From the NCBI GenBank assembly GCA_963775505.1, contig CAVZIL010000001.1, forward strand, positions 620,001 through 684,000: DNA of 64,000 bases, given 5' to 3'. Positions 53,268 to 63,100 of this stretch are shown here, piece by piece. How positions within the stretch are numbered: position 1 is the first letter of the stretch; every line of letters begins with the position of its first letter. The notes below the pieces were generated by a model. It ran no database searches. It worked only from the letters and a program-made list of their open reading frames with translations, and was not told where the DNA came from. Origin of the DNA: JAIBJN01 sp963775505. GTDB taxonomy: Bacteria; Actinomycetota; Thermoleophilia; Gaiellales; Gaiellaceae. The translations under genes and the position numbers were made by a program.

Positions 53268-53702
53268 CTACGACTTGTGCGAGAGGAGGCTGCGGGCCGT
53301 CTCGTGGACGGCCTCGTCGTGCGTGCGCCAGAGTGCCTCCGCGAGCGCCGCGAGCACGTCGCGGATGCCCGCGATGCCGAGGACGTTCTCACCCTCGACG
53401 ACCGGCAGATGCCGGATTCCACGCTCGTCCATCAGGCGCGCTGCGGCGAGGAGGTCGGCGTCCGGCGAGATTGTGACGACCTCACGCGTCATCGCGTCGC
53501 CGACGCGAACGCCGTCGAGGTCGACCCCGTCGCTCGCGAGCCGAAGCACGTCCCGCTCGGTGAGGATCCCCACGAGCCGGGCTCCGTCACACACGGTGAC
53601 CGAGCCGACGCCGGAGGCCACCATCCGCCGGCTGGCGGCGCGCACGCTCTCGTCAGGCTCGGCCTGGACGAGGCGGGTGCTCATCACGTCGGCGATCGGC
53701 AC
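53268..53702 (-). CDS. CBS-domain pair protein
   Basis: 144 residues consisting of two CBS motifs and little else: VMSTRLVQAEPDESVRAASR, GSVTVCDGARLVGILTERDV, then AMTREVVTISPDADLLAAAR and IRHLPVVEGENVLGIAGIRD. Such proteins bind adenine nucleotides or SAM and regulate other proteins. GTG 53702; it ends 20 bp before the -35 box of the SBP56 operon. It lies on the same strand, 54 bp downstream of the GcvT-fold gene. Partner unknown. Confidence 0.9.
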   Translation of the reverse strand: MPIADVMSTRLVQAEPDESVRAASRRMVASGVGSVTVCDGARLVGILTERDVLRLASDGVDLDGVRVGDAMTREVVTISPDADLLAAARLMDERGIRHLPVVEGENVLGIAGIRDVLAALAEALWRTHDEAVHETARSLLSHKS

Positions 53703-53756
53703 GGGAGCTCGGACGAACTCTACCCACTCGTGCCGAAAATCACACGCGCGCCTCGG

Positions 53757-54866
53757 CTAGCTCTCCTTGGCCCGCTTGCGCTCCGGGTCGTAGACGGGAT
53801 GGCTGACGATCTCGCCCTCGACCTGGTCGTCGCCGACCTGCGCGACGACGTCCTGCCCGGGCCGGTTGAGGTCCTTCCGGATCTTGCCGAGCCCGAGCGT
53901 GCGGCCGCCGAGGTAGGGCGAGACGACCGCCTGCGTGACGAGCCCGACCTCCTCGTCGCCGACCCAGAGGGGAGCGCCGCTCGCCTCGTCGCCGCCGCGC
54001 TCGAGCACGACGCTCGTCAAGCGCAGGTTCGTCGTCTTTTCGTCGCGCGCGAGGGCCTGCCTCCCCTGGAACTCGCCCTTCGCCAGCTCCACGGACCAGC
54101 CGAGGCCGCACTCGTAGGGCGAGACGGTCGCGTCGTACTCGATGCCGCCGATGATGAAGCCTCCCTCGATGCGGAAGAGGTCGAGCGCGATCATCCCGAT
54201 CAGCTTCATGCCCTGCGGCTCGCCCGCCTCGAGGAGCGCGTCCCAGAGCTCGAAGGCGCGTTCCCGGCCGACCCAGAGCTCGTAGCCGAGCTCGGCCGTG
54301 TAGCCGAGGCGCGTCATGAAGACCGGGACGCCCGCGATGTCGACCCCCTCCTTGAAGGTGTAGTACGGGAACGCGGCGTTGGAGAGGTCCGAGCTCGTCA
54401 GGCCCTGGAGGATCTCGCGGCTCTTGGGACCCTGAAGGCAGAGGTGCGGCGTGGCGTCCGTGTGCTCCCGCACACGGATGTCCGAGCCCTCCGCCGCGGC
54501 GCTGAAGATCTCGTAGTCGCGGTCGTTCGCCCCGCAGAACCGGACGCTGTCGTGCGCCCGCATCATCGTCGTGCAGTCGTCGACCATCTTTCCGTCGTCG
54601 TCGGTCAGCGCGCCGTAGGCGATGCGTCCCGGGGTGAGCTTCGAGACGTCCCGCGTCACGATCGAGTTGACGAGGTCGAGCGCGCCCGGACCGTCGAGGC
54701 TGACCTTCCGCAGCATCGTGAAGTCCATCAGCCCGGCGGCCTCGCGGACGGCGCGGTACTCCTCCCCGGTGTCGGTCACGACCGTCGGCGCCCAGTAGCC
54801 GAAGAGGTCCATCCACTCGTCGGTCAGGGCTTGCAGGCGGGGGTAGAAGGCGGTCTCCTTGCTCAC
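53757..54866 (-). CDS. GcvT-fold aminomethyltransferase/demethylase
   Basis: 369 residues with GCV_T plus C-terminal barrel domains: EEYRAVREAAGLMDFTMLRK, LVNSIVTRDVSKLTPGRIAY, LCLQGPKSREILQ, VFMTRLGYTAELGYELWVGR and LFRIEGGFIIGGIEYDATVS. These bind tetrahydrofolate and move a methyl or methylene group. No gcvH or gcvP is near, so it may be a free-standing demethylase (sarcosine, dimethylglycine or DMSP type) rather than the glycine-cleavage T protein. GTG 54866 follows GAGAGGAG by 4 bases. Context nearby is an SBP56/methanethiol-oxidase homologue. Confidence 0.85.
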   Translation of the reverse strand: MSKETAFYPRLQALTDEWMDLFGYWAPTVVTDTGEEYRAVREAAGLMDFTMLRKVSLDGPGALDLVNSIVTRDVSKLTPGRIAYGALTDDDGKMVDDCTTMMRAHDSVRFCGANDRDYEIFSAAAEGSDIRVREHTDATPHLCLQGPKSREILQGLTSSDLSNAAFPYYTFKEGVDIAGVPVFMTRLGYTAELGYELWVGRERAFELWDALLEAGEPQGMKLIGMIALDLFRIEGGFIIGGIEYDATVSPYECGLGWSVELAKGEFQGRQALARDEKTTNLRLTSVVLERGGDEASGAPLWVGDEEVGLVTQAVVSPYLGGRTLGLGKIRKDLNRPGQDVVAQVGDDQVEGEIVSHPVYDPERKRAKES

Positions 54867-54967
54867 GGGTCTCCTCTCGTCGGCGTCCCGCGGATTCTGA
54901 CTTGCCCGCGGCGCCTCGGTCGAGTCTCCCTGCGCCCGTGAGCGAGGCGGCTTGCCGGCGGGCCGCA

Positions 54968-54999
54968 CGCGGGGCCGGGTGCGGCGGCCCGGCCCCGCG
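54968..54999 (-). terminator. 12-bp GC stem-loop
   Basis: CGCGGGGCCGGG pairs with CCCGGCCCCGCG around an eight-base loop, 31 bp after the stop of the exported protein gene and about 100 bp before the GcvT-fold start. It probably ends transcription from the surface-protein genes. No T-tract. The remaining intergenic sequence (54867-55029) holds no gene. Confidence 0.55.
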
Positions 55000-55029
55000 C
55001 GCCGGCTCTACCCCGCTAGGAGACGCGGG

Positions 55030-55602
55030 TTAGAAGCTTTCGCACTGATCCTCCTTGTTGCCGCCGACCTTGTTGCCCGCCCCGGTCGGGGGAGGGTCGT
55101 TCTCCTTGCATTGGAGGTTGCCGTCGACGACGTTCCGGAAGATCGCCGCCCCGCCGAAGTTGCCGACGACCTGGATGCTGCCGCCGACGACGTTGTCGTT
55201 GGCCTTCAACCTCCCCGCGTTCGCGTCGTACTGGATGTCCCCGTTGACGCGTGACGAGAGGACCGCGGCGGATCCGCCTTGCTTCACCTGGACGCTGCCG
55301 CCGATGCGTGACCGCTTCTTGACGATCACCCTGAGCGCGTCCTCGGCCTGGACGTTGCCGATCACGCGGACGCCGCGGGCGACCAGCGTGGCGTCGGTCT
55401 CGACCTTGATGGTGCCCTTGACCTTCGTCCCGTTGAGCCTGCACGTAGCGTTGTCGGGGACCCGGAGATTGTCCACGGTCACCGCACCGAGCGTGCCTCG
55501 GCAGGTGCGTTCCTCGGCGGCCGCCGGTGAGGCGGCAACGGTCGCCAACAGCACGACGACGCCGGCAAGGGCGAGCCTCTGGGCGAGCCGTGTCCTGGAC
55601 AT
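55030..55602 (-). CDS. Exported repeat protein, probable beta-solenoid
   Basis: 190 residues from ATG 55602, preceded by AAAGGAG. A signal peptide (LALAGVVVLLATVAASPAAA) with a likely cut after ASPAAA is followed by short turns of strand: VTVDNLRVPDNATC, VKGTIKVETDATLVA, VIGNVQAEDALRVIV, IGGSVQVKQGGSAAVL, VNGDIQYDANAGRLK and VVGGSIQVVGNFGGAAI. The spacing of about 20-25 residues and VxGxIxV pattern suggest a right-handed beta-helix like the bactofilin or adhesin class. Two Cys pairs may form disulphides. Function unknown; secreted or wall-associated. Confidence 0.75.
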   Translation of the reverse strand: MSRTRLAQRLALAGVVVLLATVAASPAAAEERTCRGTLGAVTVDNLRVPDNATCRLNGTKVKGTIKVETDATLVARGVRVIGNVQAEDALRVIVKKRSRIGGSVQVKQGGSAAVLSSRVNGDIQYDANAGRLKANDNVVGGSIQVVGNFGGAAIFRNVVDGNLQCKENDPPPTGAGNKVGGNKEDQCESF

Positions 55603-55718
55603 GTGCCGCTCCTTTCCTCGGTGGGAAATCGACGGGATTGTCACCGTGCTCGATTAGACGCCTGTGAGAGTGGCATGAGAACGCGTTCACGCGACCTCGA
55701 GCAGCTTGTGGACAGGCC

Positions 55719-56241
55719 TCATCCGAACCTGATCACGAGCTGCGGCGGGTTGTCGGTGCCCTTCTCTCGGCTGTGGAATCCCTGCTCGATGCCGTTGCCG
55801 CCCTCTGTGCTGTCCCGCACCAGGAAGCCGTGGTTGGCCCCGTACATGTTCTGAACCTGGCTACCGACGCTCCACTGCACGTAGCCTCCGGTGGACGGAG
55901 CGGTCGCTGCCGCTCCCGTGGGGGCGGGTTGATTGCTCCAGGAGACGCTCTGCTCCGTCCAGCCCGCCCCGAGTCGTAGCGCCTGGAGCGTGCGCCCGGC
56001 CTTGTGCGACGACGCGTAGAGGCGCAGCTGGGCGTCGACCACCTGACATCCGGCGGGAATCGCCGGCAGCGCGAACCTGACCAGGACGCGCGCGTTGGCC
56101 CCGGCCTTGGTGTCGAGCGACTGCGTTCGGGACGCGACCGAGGTGAGCGCGTGCCTGCAACCGCGCTCAGGGCCGGGAGTGGCCCACGCCTTCCGTCTCG
56201 TGAGGTTTCGGATCGGGTCGGGCGGCTCTCTTCCGCGCCAT
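55719..56241 (-). pseudogene. DNRLRE-domain gene with broken 5' part
   Basis: The C-terminal 130 codons encode a DNRLRE/CBM96-like module (ARVLVRFALPAIPAGCQVVD, QSVSWSNQPAPTG, ending NPPQLVIRFG) closely like the two in the giant neighbour. The N-terminal strands of the module (the TADAWI..G.DSILKV part) are missing in this frame. A strong ribosome site GGAAGGAGG (56248-56256) serves ATG 56241 in a different frame, which stops after 24 codons. Either one indel or decay after duplication explains it. An in-frame ATG at 56321 would give a 200-residue protein but has no such site. Confidence 0.55.
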
Positions 56242-56376
56242 GAGAAGCCTCCTTCCGCAGCGGCGGCCCGGGTTCGAGCCGTCTTCGCGATGCATGCGGC
56301 ACAAGTCTCCCGCCCGCCCATGAGATCGGGATAAGCCGCTTGTGAGGCCGCGATAAGCGTCAGGTGAGGACCGTTC

Positions 56377-57123
56377 TCATGGAACGGCGCTGGAGGCGGT
56401 TCGGATAAAGAAAGCCGGATCGCCGGCGTCCGACGGCTGGTCCATCCCGGCGCCTTTGAGCCGGCCGTCGGGCAGGACGATCAGGCGGACTCGGCCGGCT
56501 TGTAGGCGCGCCAGCTCGCTCGCGGCGTGCCGGACGATCTCGAACCTGATCCGCGTGCCGTCTACCAGCCTCAGCATCCCGGTTCCGCCCTCTCCGAGCG
56601 GCATCTTGCCGGTGGCTCCCAGGCCGGCGGGGGAAGCGCCGCTGAGAGCCCCGTCGGGCGACACGGTCAGCTCATAGAGGCCGGCGGAGCCGGGCGGCGC
56701 GCTCGCCTCGAAGCTGACGGTGTGGCCGTCCAGGAGCTCGACCGTGCCCGCCGCCGACCCGCCTCGCAGCCTGACCGTGGCCTCGCGGTCGCCGTCGCCG
56801 GCCTTCGCGACGAAGTTGTTGCCCGACGCCGATCCGGAGAACGACTCGCTGAGGCGTCTGCCGTCGGCCACGTACACCTCGATCGCGCGCGAGCTCTGCC
56901 CGTCCCCGGCGGGCGCGGCGACGACGGCCACGAAGACCTTCGTTCCCGGGGCAGAGCCCACGAAGCTGCCGGCGACGGCCTCCGTATCCCGCGCGTTCTC
57001 GACGGCGACTGCGCCTTCGTCCTCATCGGCATTGCCGGTGCAGGCGGCGACGAGGGCGAGCAGGAGCACGACTGCCGCGAACCCAGGCCCGGTGCTCGTC
57101 CACCTGAGCATGCGCGGTTCCAT
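56377..57123 (-). CDS. Predicted lipoprotein, 248 aa
   Basis: N-terminal hydrophobic stretch with lipobox (FAAVVLLLALVAACTGNADE), so probably lipid-anchored on the cell surface. The rest is rich in Gly, Ala and beta-strands: VGSAPGTKVFVAVVAAPAGD, a VYVADGRRLSESFSG segment, and VSFEASAPPGSAGLYELTVS, with a pattern of paired strands as in all-beta carbohydrate- or protein-binding domains. I do not recognise the family. ATG 57123 or the Met four codons on. It lies 38 bp upstream of nothing else on its strand but directly follows the giant surface gene, suggesting a shared export or anchoring role. Confidence 0.7.
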   Translation of the reverse strand: MEPRMLRWTSTGPGFAAVVLLLALVAACTGNADEDEGAVAVENARDTEAVAGSFVGSAPGTKVFVAVVAAPAGDGQSSRAIEVYVADGRRLSESFSGSASGNNFVAKAGDGDREATVRLRGGSAAGTVELLDGHTVSFEASAPPGSAGLYELTVSPDGALSGASPAGLGATGKMPLGEGGTGMLRLVDGTRIRFEIVRHAASELARLQAGRVRLIVLPDGRLKGAGMDQPSDAGDPAFFIRTASSAVP

Positions 57124-57161
57124 GGCTCGAGCTCAGCCGGTGAGCTCCGGGCGTGGCTCGC

Positions 57162-60100
57162 TCACGGTGCCGGCTTGAACGTGAGGACGAGCTGGGGCTG
57201 GTCCTGACTGTTCTCGCGGCTCCTGAACTGCTGCTCGGCGTCCTGACCCTCGGTGGCGTCCTTGATCAGGAAGCCGTTGTTCGTTCCGCTGGAGTACATC
57301 GCCTGGACGAGCGTGTGAACGAGCCACTCGCGGTAGCCGCTGCCCGACGTCGTCGTGACGGCGGAGCCGGCCGTCGACGGCTGGTTCGCCCAGGTGACGC
57401 CGCCCTCGGTCCATGACGTGCCGTTCACGCGGAAGGCCTGGAGGGTTCGCGTGCCCGACGAGTTCGAGGCCGCGAAGAGGCGGAGCTTGGCTGTGTCGAG
57501 GACGCAGCCCTGCGGGATCGCCGGCAGGTTGAACCGGACGAGGGCGCGCAGGTTCGCGTTCCCGCTCTTCGACATCACCTTGAGGATCGAGTCCGTGCCC
57601 TTGTTCGAGGACGGGCTGCTCTGGTCGATCCAGGCGTCGGCGTTGGCGGAGATCGTCTGCGCGGAGCCGCAGTTCACGGGCGGTCCACCCGACTGGATCG
57701 TCCACGGGTGGCTGGCGGGCGACTGGTCGACGTTGCCGGCCGCGTCGGTGGCCCGCACCTGGAACGTGTGCTGGCCCACTGCGAGGTTCGAGTACGTCTT
57801 CGGCGAGGCGCAGGCGGCGAACGGTGCGGAGTCGAGCTTGCACTCGAACGTCGAGCCGGTCTCGGGCGAGACGAACTCGAACGTCGCGCTTGTGTTGGTG
57901 GTCGTGGCCTGCGGGCCGGAGTTGATGACCGTCTGGGGCGCCGTCTGGTCGATCGTCCACGTGTACTCGGCCGGGGTCTGGTCGACGTTGCCGGCGGCGT
58001 CCTTCGCCCGCACGCGGAAGGTGTGTGAGCCGGTGGCCAGGGACGAGTGGGCCTGCGGGCTCGTGCACGCCGCCCACGACGAGCCGTCGAGCTGGCACTC
58101 GAAGGTGAGACTGCCGGCCGGGGTGACGTTGTCCACTCCGCCGAAGGTGAAGGTCGCCGTCGCGCTCGAGGTGGCAGCCTGCGGCTGGCCCGTGATGGTC
58201 GTGTCCGGGGCAATCGTGTCGTTCCCGCCCGGCGGCGGCGGCGGCGCGCCGTTCCAGAGCTTGAGGACGAGCTGCGGTCGGTTGGTGCTCTCCTCGCGGC
58301 TGTGGAACTGCTGCTCGGCGTCCTGGTCCTCGGTCGCGTCGCGGATGAGGAAGCCGTCGTTCGTGCTCAGGTACATCGCCTGGACGAAGCCGGCGACGTT
58401 CCACTCGCGGTAGCCGACGGCGGAGGTCGTCGTCACGGCGCTGCCGGTCGTCTGCGGCTGGTTCGCCCAGGTGACGGCGCCCTCGCTCCACGAGCCGGCG
58501 AGCTGGAAGGCCTGGAGGGTGCGGCCGCTCGCCGCCGACTTCGAGTAGATGCGGAGCGTCGCGCTCTCGACGGAGCAGCCCTGCGGCATCGTCGGCAGGT
58601 TGAAGCGGACGAGTGCACGGAGGTTCCCGCCGCTCTTCGACATGACCTTCAGGATCGAGTCGGAGCCCATGTTGGCCGTCGTGCTGCCGGAGTTGATCCA
58701 GGCATCGGCCGTTGCGGTCAGCGTCTGCTGCGTGCCGCAGTCCACTGCGCTCTGCACCGTCCACGTGTAGCTCGCCGCGGACTGATCGGTGTTCCCCGCC
58801 GCGTCGGTCGCGCGCGCCTGGAAGGTGTGCGAGCCGACGGCCAGGCCGGTGTAGTCGCGCGGCGAGGTGCACGTTGCGAAGGCGGCCGAGTCGAGCGAGC
58901 ATTCGAAGGTCGAGCCGGTCTCCGACGAGGCGAAGGAGAACGAGGCGTTGGTCAGCGTCGTCGTCGCCGGCGGCTGCGCGGTGATCGTCGTGTCCGGGGC
59001 CGTGGTGTCGGCCGGCGCCTGGATCGTCCAGGTGTAGCTTGCGGGCGACTGGTCGATGTTGCCGGCGACGTCGAGCGCGCGCACCTGGAAGGTATGGCTG
59101 CCGACGCTGAGGCCCGTGTACGCGTGCGGGGACGAGCACGGTGCGAACGGCCCCGAGTCGAGCGTGCACTGGAAGGTCAGGCCGGCGGCTGCGGTCACGT
59201 TGTCGCTGCCCGTGAAGGTGAAGCTCGCGTCGGTGTTCGTGGTCGTGGCGGCCGGCTGGCCCGTGATGCTGGTGTCGGGCGCCGTGGTGTCGAGCACCGT
59301 CCACGTGTAGCTCGCGGGCGACTGGTCGGCGTTGCCGGCTGCGTCGGTGGCCCGGACCTGGAAGGTGTGGGAGCCCGGCGTGAGGCCCGCGTAGTCCTTC
59401 GGCGACGAGCAGGTCGCGAAGGCTGCGGAGTCGAGCGAGCACTCGAAGGTCGAGCCGGTCTCGGACGACGAGAACGAGAACGAGGCACTTGTCTCGGCCG
59501 TCGAGGCCGGCGGCTGCGCGGTGATGGTCGTCTCGGGCGCGGTCCCGTCGGCCGGCGCCTCGACCGTCCAGGAGTAGCTGGCGGGCGTCTGGTCGACGTT
59601 CCCGGCCGTGTCGATCGCGCGCACCTGGAAGGTGTGCGAGCCCAGGCTCAGACCTGTGTACGCGTGCGGGGACGAGCACGGTGCGAACGGCCCGGAGTCG
59701 AGCGTGCACTCGAACGTCAGGCCGGAGGCGGCGGTCACGTTGTCGCTGCCGGTGAAGGTGAAGCTCGCGTCGGCGTTCGTGGTCGTCGCGGCCGGCTGGC
59801 CCGTGATGCTGGTGTCAGGCGCCGTCGTGTCGAGCACCGTCCACGTGTAGCTCGCAGGCGACTGGTCGGCGTTGCCGGCCTCGTCGAGCGCGCGCACCTG
59901 GAAGGTGTGCTCGCCGACGCTCAGGTCGGTGTACGTCTTGGGGCTCGCGCAAGGCCCGTAGCCAGCGCCGTCGAGGCGGCACTCGAAGTCGAGCTCGGAG
60001 ACCGGGCTGTGGTTGTCGCTGCCGGTGAAGTGGAAGATGATCGAGCCGGGCTCGACGCTCGTGATCGACGTCTGCGGTGCCTCGACGTCGAGGACCTCCC

Positions 60101-63100
60101 AGACGTGGCCGGCCTGTCCGACGTTGCCGGCGCCGTCGGTCGTGCGGACGTCGAACGTGTAGACGCCCGGCGTCAGGCCGGTGTACGCCTGCGGGCTCGA
60201 GCAGGCTTCCCAGACCGTCCCGTCGAAGCGGCACTCGAAGTGGAGGGAGGACGTCGGCGTGTGGTTGTCGGTCGCGCTGAACGTGAATGTCGCCGAGCTC
60301 TCGGCCGTCGTGGCGGGCGGGCTCGTCTGGATGGTGACGCTCGGCCCTCCGGAGTCGACGACCGTCCAGGTGTAGGCCGCAGCTTCGGTCTCGATGTTCT
60401 CGTTCTCGGAGGTGTCCGTCGCCAGGACCCGGAACTCGTGGGTGCCGAGGCCGAGGCCGGTGAACGTGGTGCCCGAAGCGCAGGCGGAAGGCAGGCCGTC
60501 GAGCCAGCACTCGAACGTCGCCGGCTCGTTCGCCGAGAAGGTGAAGGTCGCGGACGTCGCCGAGGTCGGGTCGGTCGGGCCCGAGTCGATGGTCGTGTTC
60601 GGCGGGGTCAGGTCGGCGACCGTCCACTCGTACTGCGCCGGCAGGAGATCCGCGTGACCGTCGGCGTTGACGGCGTAGACCTCGAACTCGTACTCCTCGG
60701 GAGCGAGGTTGGTGTACGTCTTCGGCGAAGTGCAGGTGCCCCACGACTGGTCGCCGACGGCGTCGCCGAGGAGCCGGCACTGGAAGGTGCCGCCGGCCTG
60801 ATCCGAGCTGAACTCGAACGTGGCCGTCGAGCTCTCGGTCTGGATCCCGGGCTCGGCGGGCGCCTCGTCGACCGGCCCGGCCGAGATCGTCGTCTCGGGC
60901 CGCGGCAGGATCGTCCACTGGTAGCGCGCGGGGCTGTGGTCGAGATAGCCGGCCGCGTTCTTCGCCCGTGCGAGCAGCTCGTGCGGGCCGACGGTCAGAG
61001 CGTTGAACGTGGCCGGGTTCTCGCAGGAGCTCCAGCCGTCGCCGTCGAGCGAGCACTCGAACTCGGCGAGCAGGTCGCTCGACGAGAACGAGAACGTGCG
61101 CGTCGGTCTCGATCGTCGGGTTCGCCGGGCTCGACTCGATCGTCGTCGTCGGGGCGAGCTCGGGCGCGCCTCGGCGAGCGCGAACGGCGACAGGCTGCTC
61201 ACGATGCCGCAGACGATCCCGTTCGCCGGGTCGATGCTCGTGGTCACGTCGATCCACTCGCCGCCCTCGTTGTGGAGCATGTGCGGCTCCTCGAGCGCGC
61301 CGGTGTCGTACGGGAGGCAGACAGTGGCGTTACCCGTGAACGTCGCCGTCGTCGAGACGTCGAAGTACAGAGCGCCCGAGGCGAAGTAGCCCACGGGCAG
61401 CGCGGGCGCGCCGCTCAGCGTGGCGAGACGAGGTGATGCCCGCGCCGGTGACGTTCTCGAAGGTCACCGAGGCGCCGCCGCCGAGGTCGACGGAGACGTT
61501 CGCGCCCGCGGGAGTGTTGTTCGTGCCGGCCTCGATCGTCCACGAGTGGCTGGCGGGAGAGGCGTCGACGTTCGGGGTGGCCGCCGTGTCGGACGCGCGG
61601 ACCTCGAACGTGTGCGTCGCCGACCGACAGGCCGGCGAAGGCGATGCCGCTCTCGCAGTCGACCCAGTCGAGGTCGGACGTGCTGTCGAGCGCGGCACTC
61701 GAAGGTGAGGTCGATCGGCGCGGTCAGGTTGTCGGTGCCGCTGAAGATGAAGGTCGCGGACGTGCTCGTCGTCGAGGTCGGCGGGACCGAGGTCGATGCT
61801 CGTGTTCGGTGCGGTCGTGTCCGCGGCGTCGATCGTCCACTCGTAGCTCGGCAGGCGGAGTCTCGACCGTGCGGATCCCGTTCAGCAGCGGTGCCGTCGC
61901 GCGAACCTCGAACGCGATGCGCGCCGTTGGTCAGGTCCGTGTAGCGTCACGCCGGAGCACGCACGTCTCGAACGGCGTCGGGATGGGCTCCTCGACCGGG
62001 TCGAGGCGGCACTCGTAGGTCGAGCCGGGCTGGTCGAAGAACGTGAAGGTCGCGTCGGCGCTCGTGCTCAGCTCGGCCGGCGCGGTCAGGATCGTCGTTG
62101 CCGGCGGCGCGACGACGTTCCAGGTGTACGACGCCGGCGTGGCATCGGTGAGCGGCACCTGGTCGATTGCGCGCACCTCGAACGTGTGCTCGCCGCCGGT
62201 GAGAGCCGAGACCGGGTACGGCGAGTCGCAGCCGGCCCACGGGTCGACGCCGTCGAGCCTGCACTCGAACTCGAGATTCGCCGTGGTCGTGGCGTTGTCG
62301 GTGCCGGTGAACACGAACTCGACGTCGGTGCCGCTCGGGTTCGTGCGGCAGCGGAGCGAGGAGCTGCGTCTCGGGCTCGCCGGCGTCCGCGATCGTCCAC
62401 TCGTGCGTCGCCGGGACGCCCTCGACGAGGAGGTTCGCCTTCGTCGCGACGACCTCGAAGGTGTGCGGGTTCTGCTCGCCGGCGAGGAGGCCGGTGTACT
62501 CCTGCGGCGAGGCGCACGGCCACCGGCGGCGCTCCGTCGAGCGAGCAGATGAACGTGGCGGCCGGGTCGGTCGAGCTGAACTCGAAGGTGGCCGTCGTCG
62601 CCGTCGGTCTCCGGTCGCCGGCGCGCTCGTGATCGTCACGTCGGGCGGCGTCAGGAAGCCGCTCTCCCACTCGAACTCGGCCGGCGACTGGTCGCGGGTG
62701 CCGAGCGGTGCGACAGCCTGCACCCTGAACAGGTGGGTCCCGTACGGCACGCCCGTGTACTCCGCGGGGGACGTGCACGGGCGTGAACGTCACGGAGTCG
62801 AGCGCGCACTCGAACGAGACGCCGGTGCCGGAGAACGTGAACGTCACGGCCGTCGCCTCGGTCTGGAAGTCGGGAGCCATGTCCGGGACGACCGTGGCGA
62901 TCGTCGTCTCGGGCTCGGCCTCGACCGGGAACGTGTAGGCGGGCTCGGGCGCCGGGGACGCGTCCGCGTTGCCGACGACGTCGAGCGCGCGCACCTGGAA
63001 CGTGTACGGGCCGGGGGCGAGATCCTCGAACACGATGTCGTGCTGGAAGGTGTCGTCGGCTGCGGGCTCCCCGCACTCCTCCCAGACCGGCGCGTCCGCG

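Noticed and set aside
58047..61436. Plus-strand open frame of 1,129 codons
   Set aside because: Antisense to the intact Ig-like/DNRLRE gene; rich in Arg/Gly/Val shadow composition with no recognisable domain. High GC keeps the opposite frame open.
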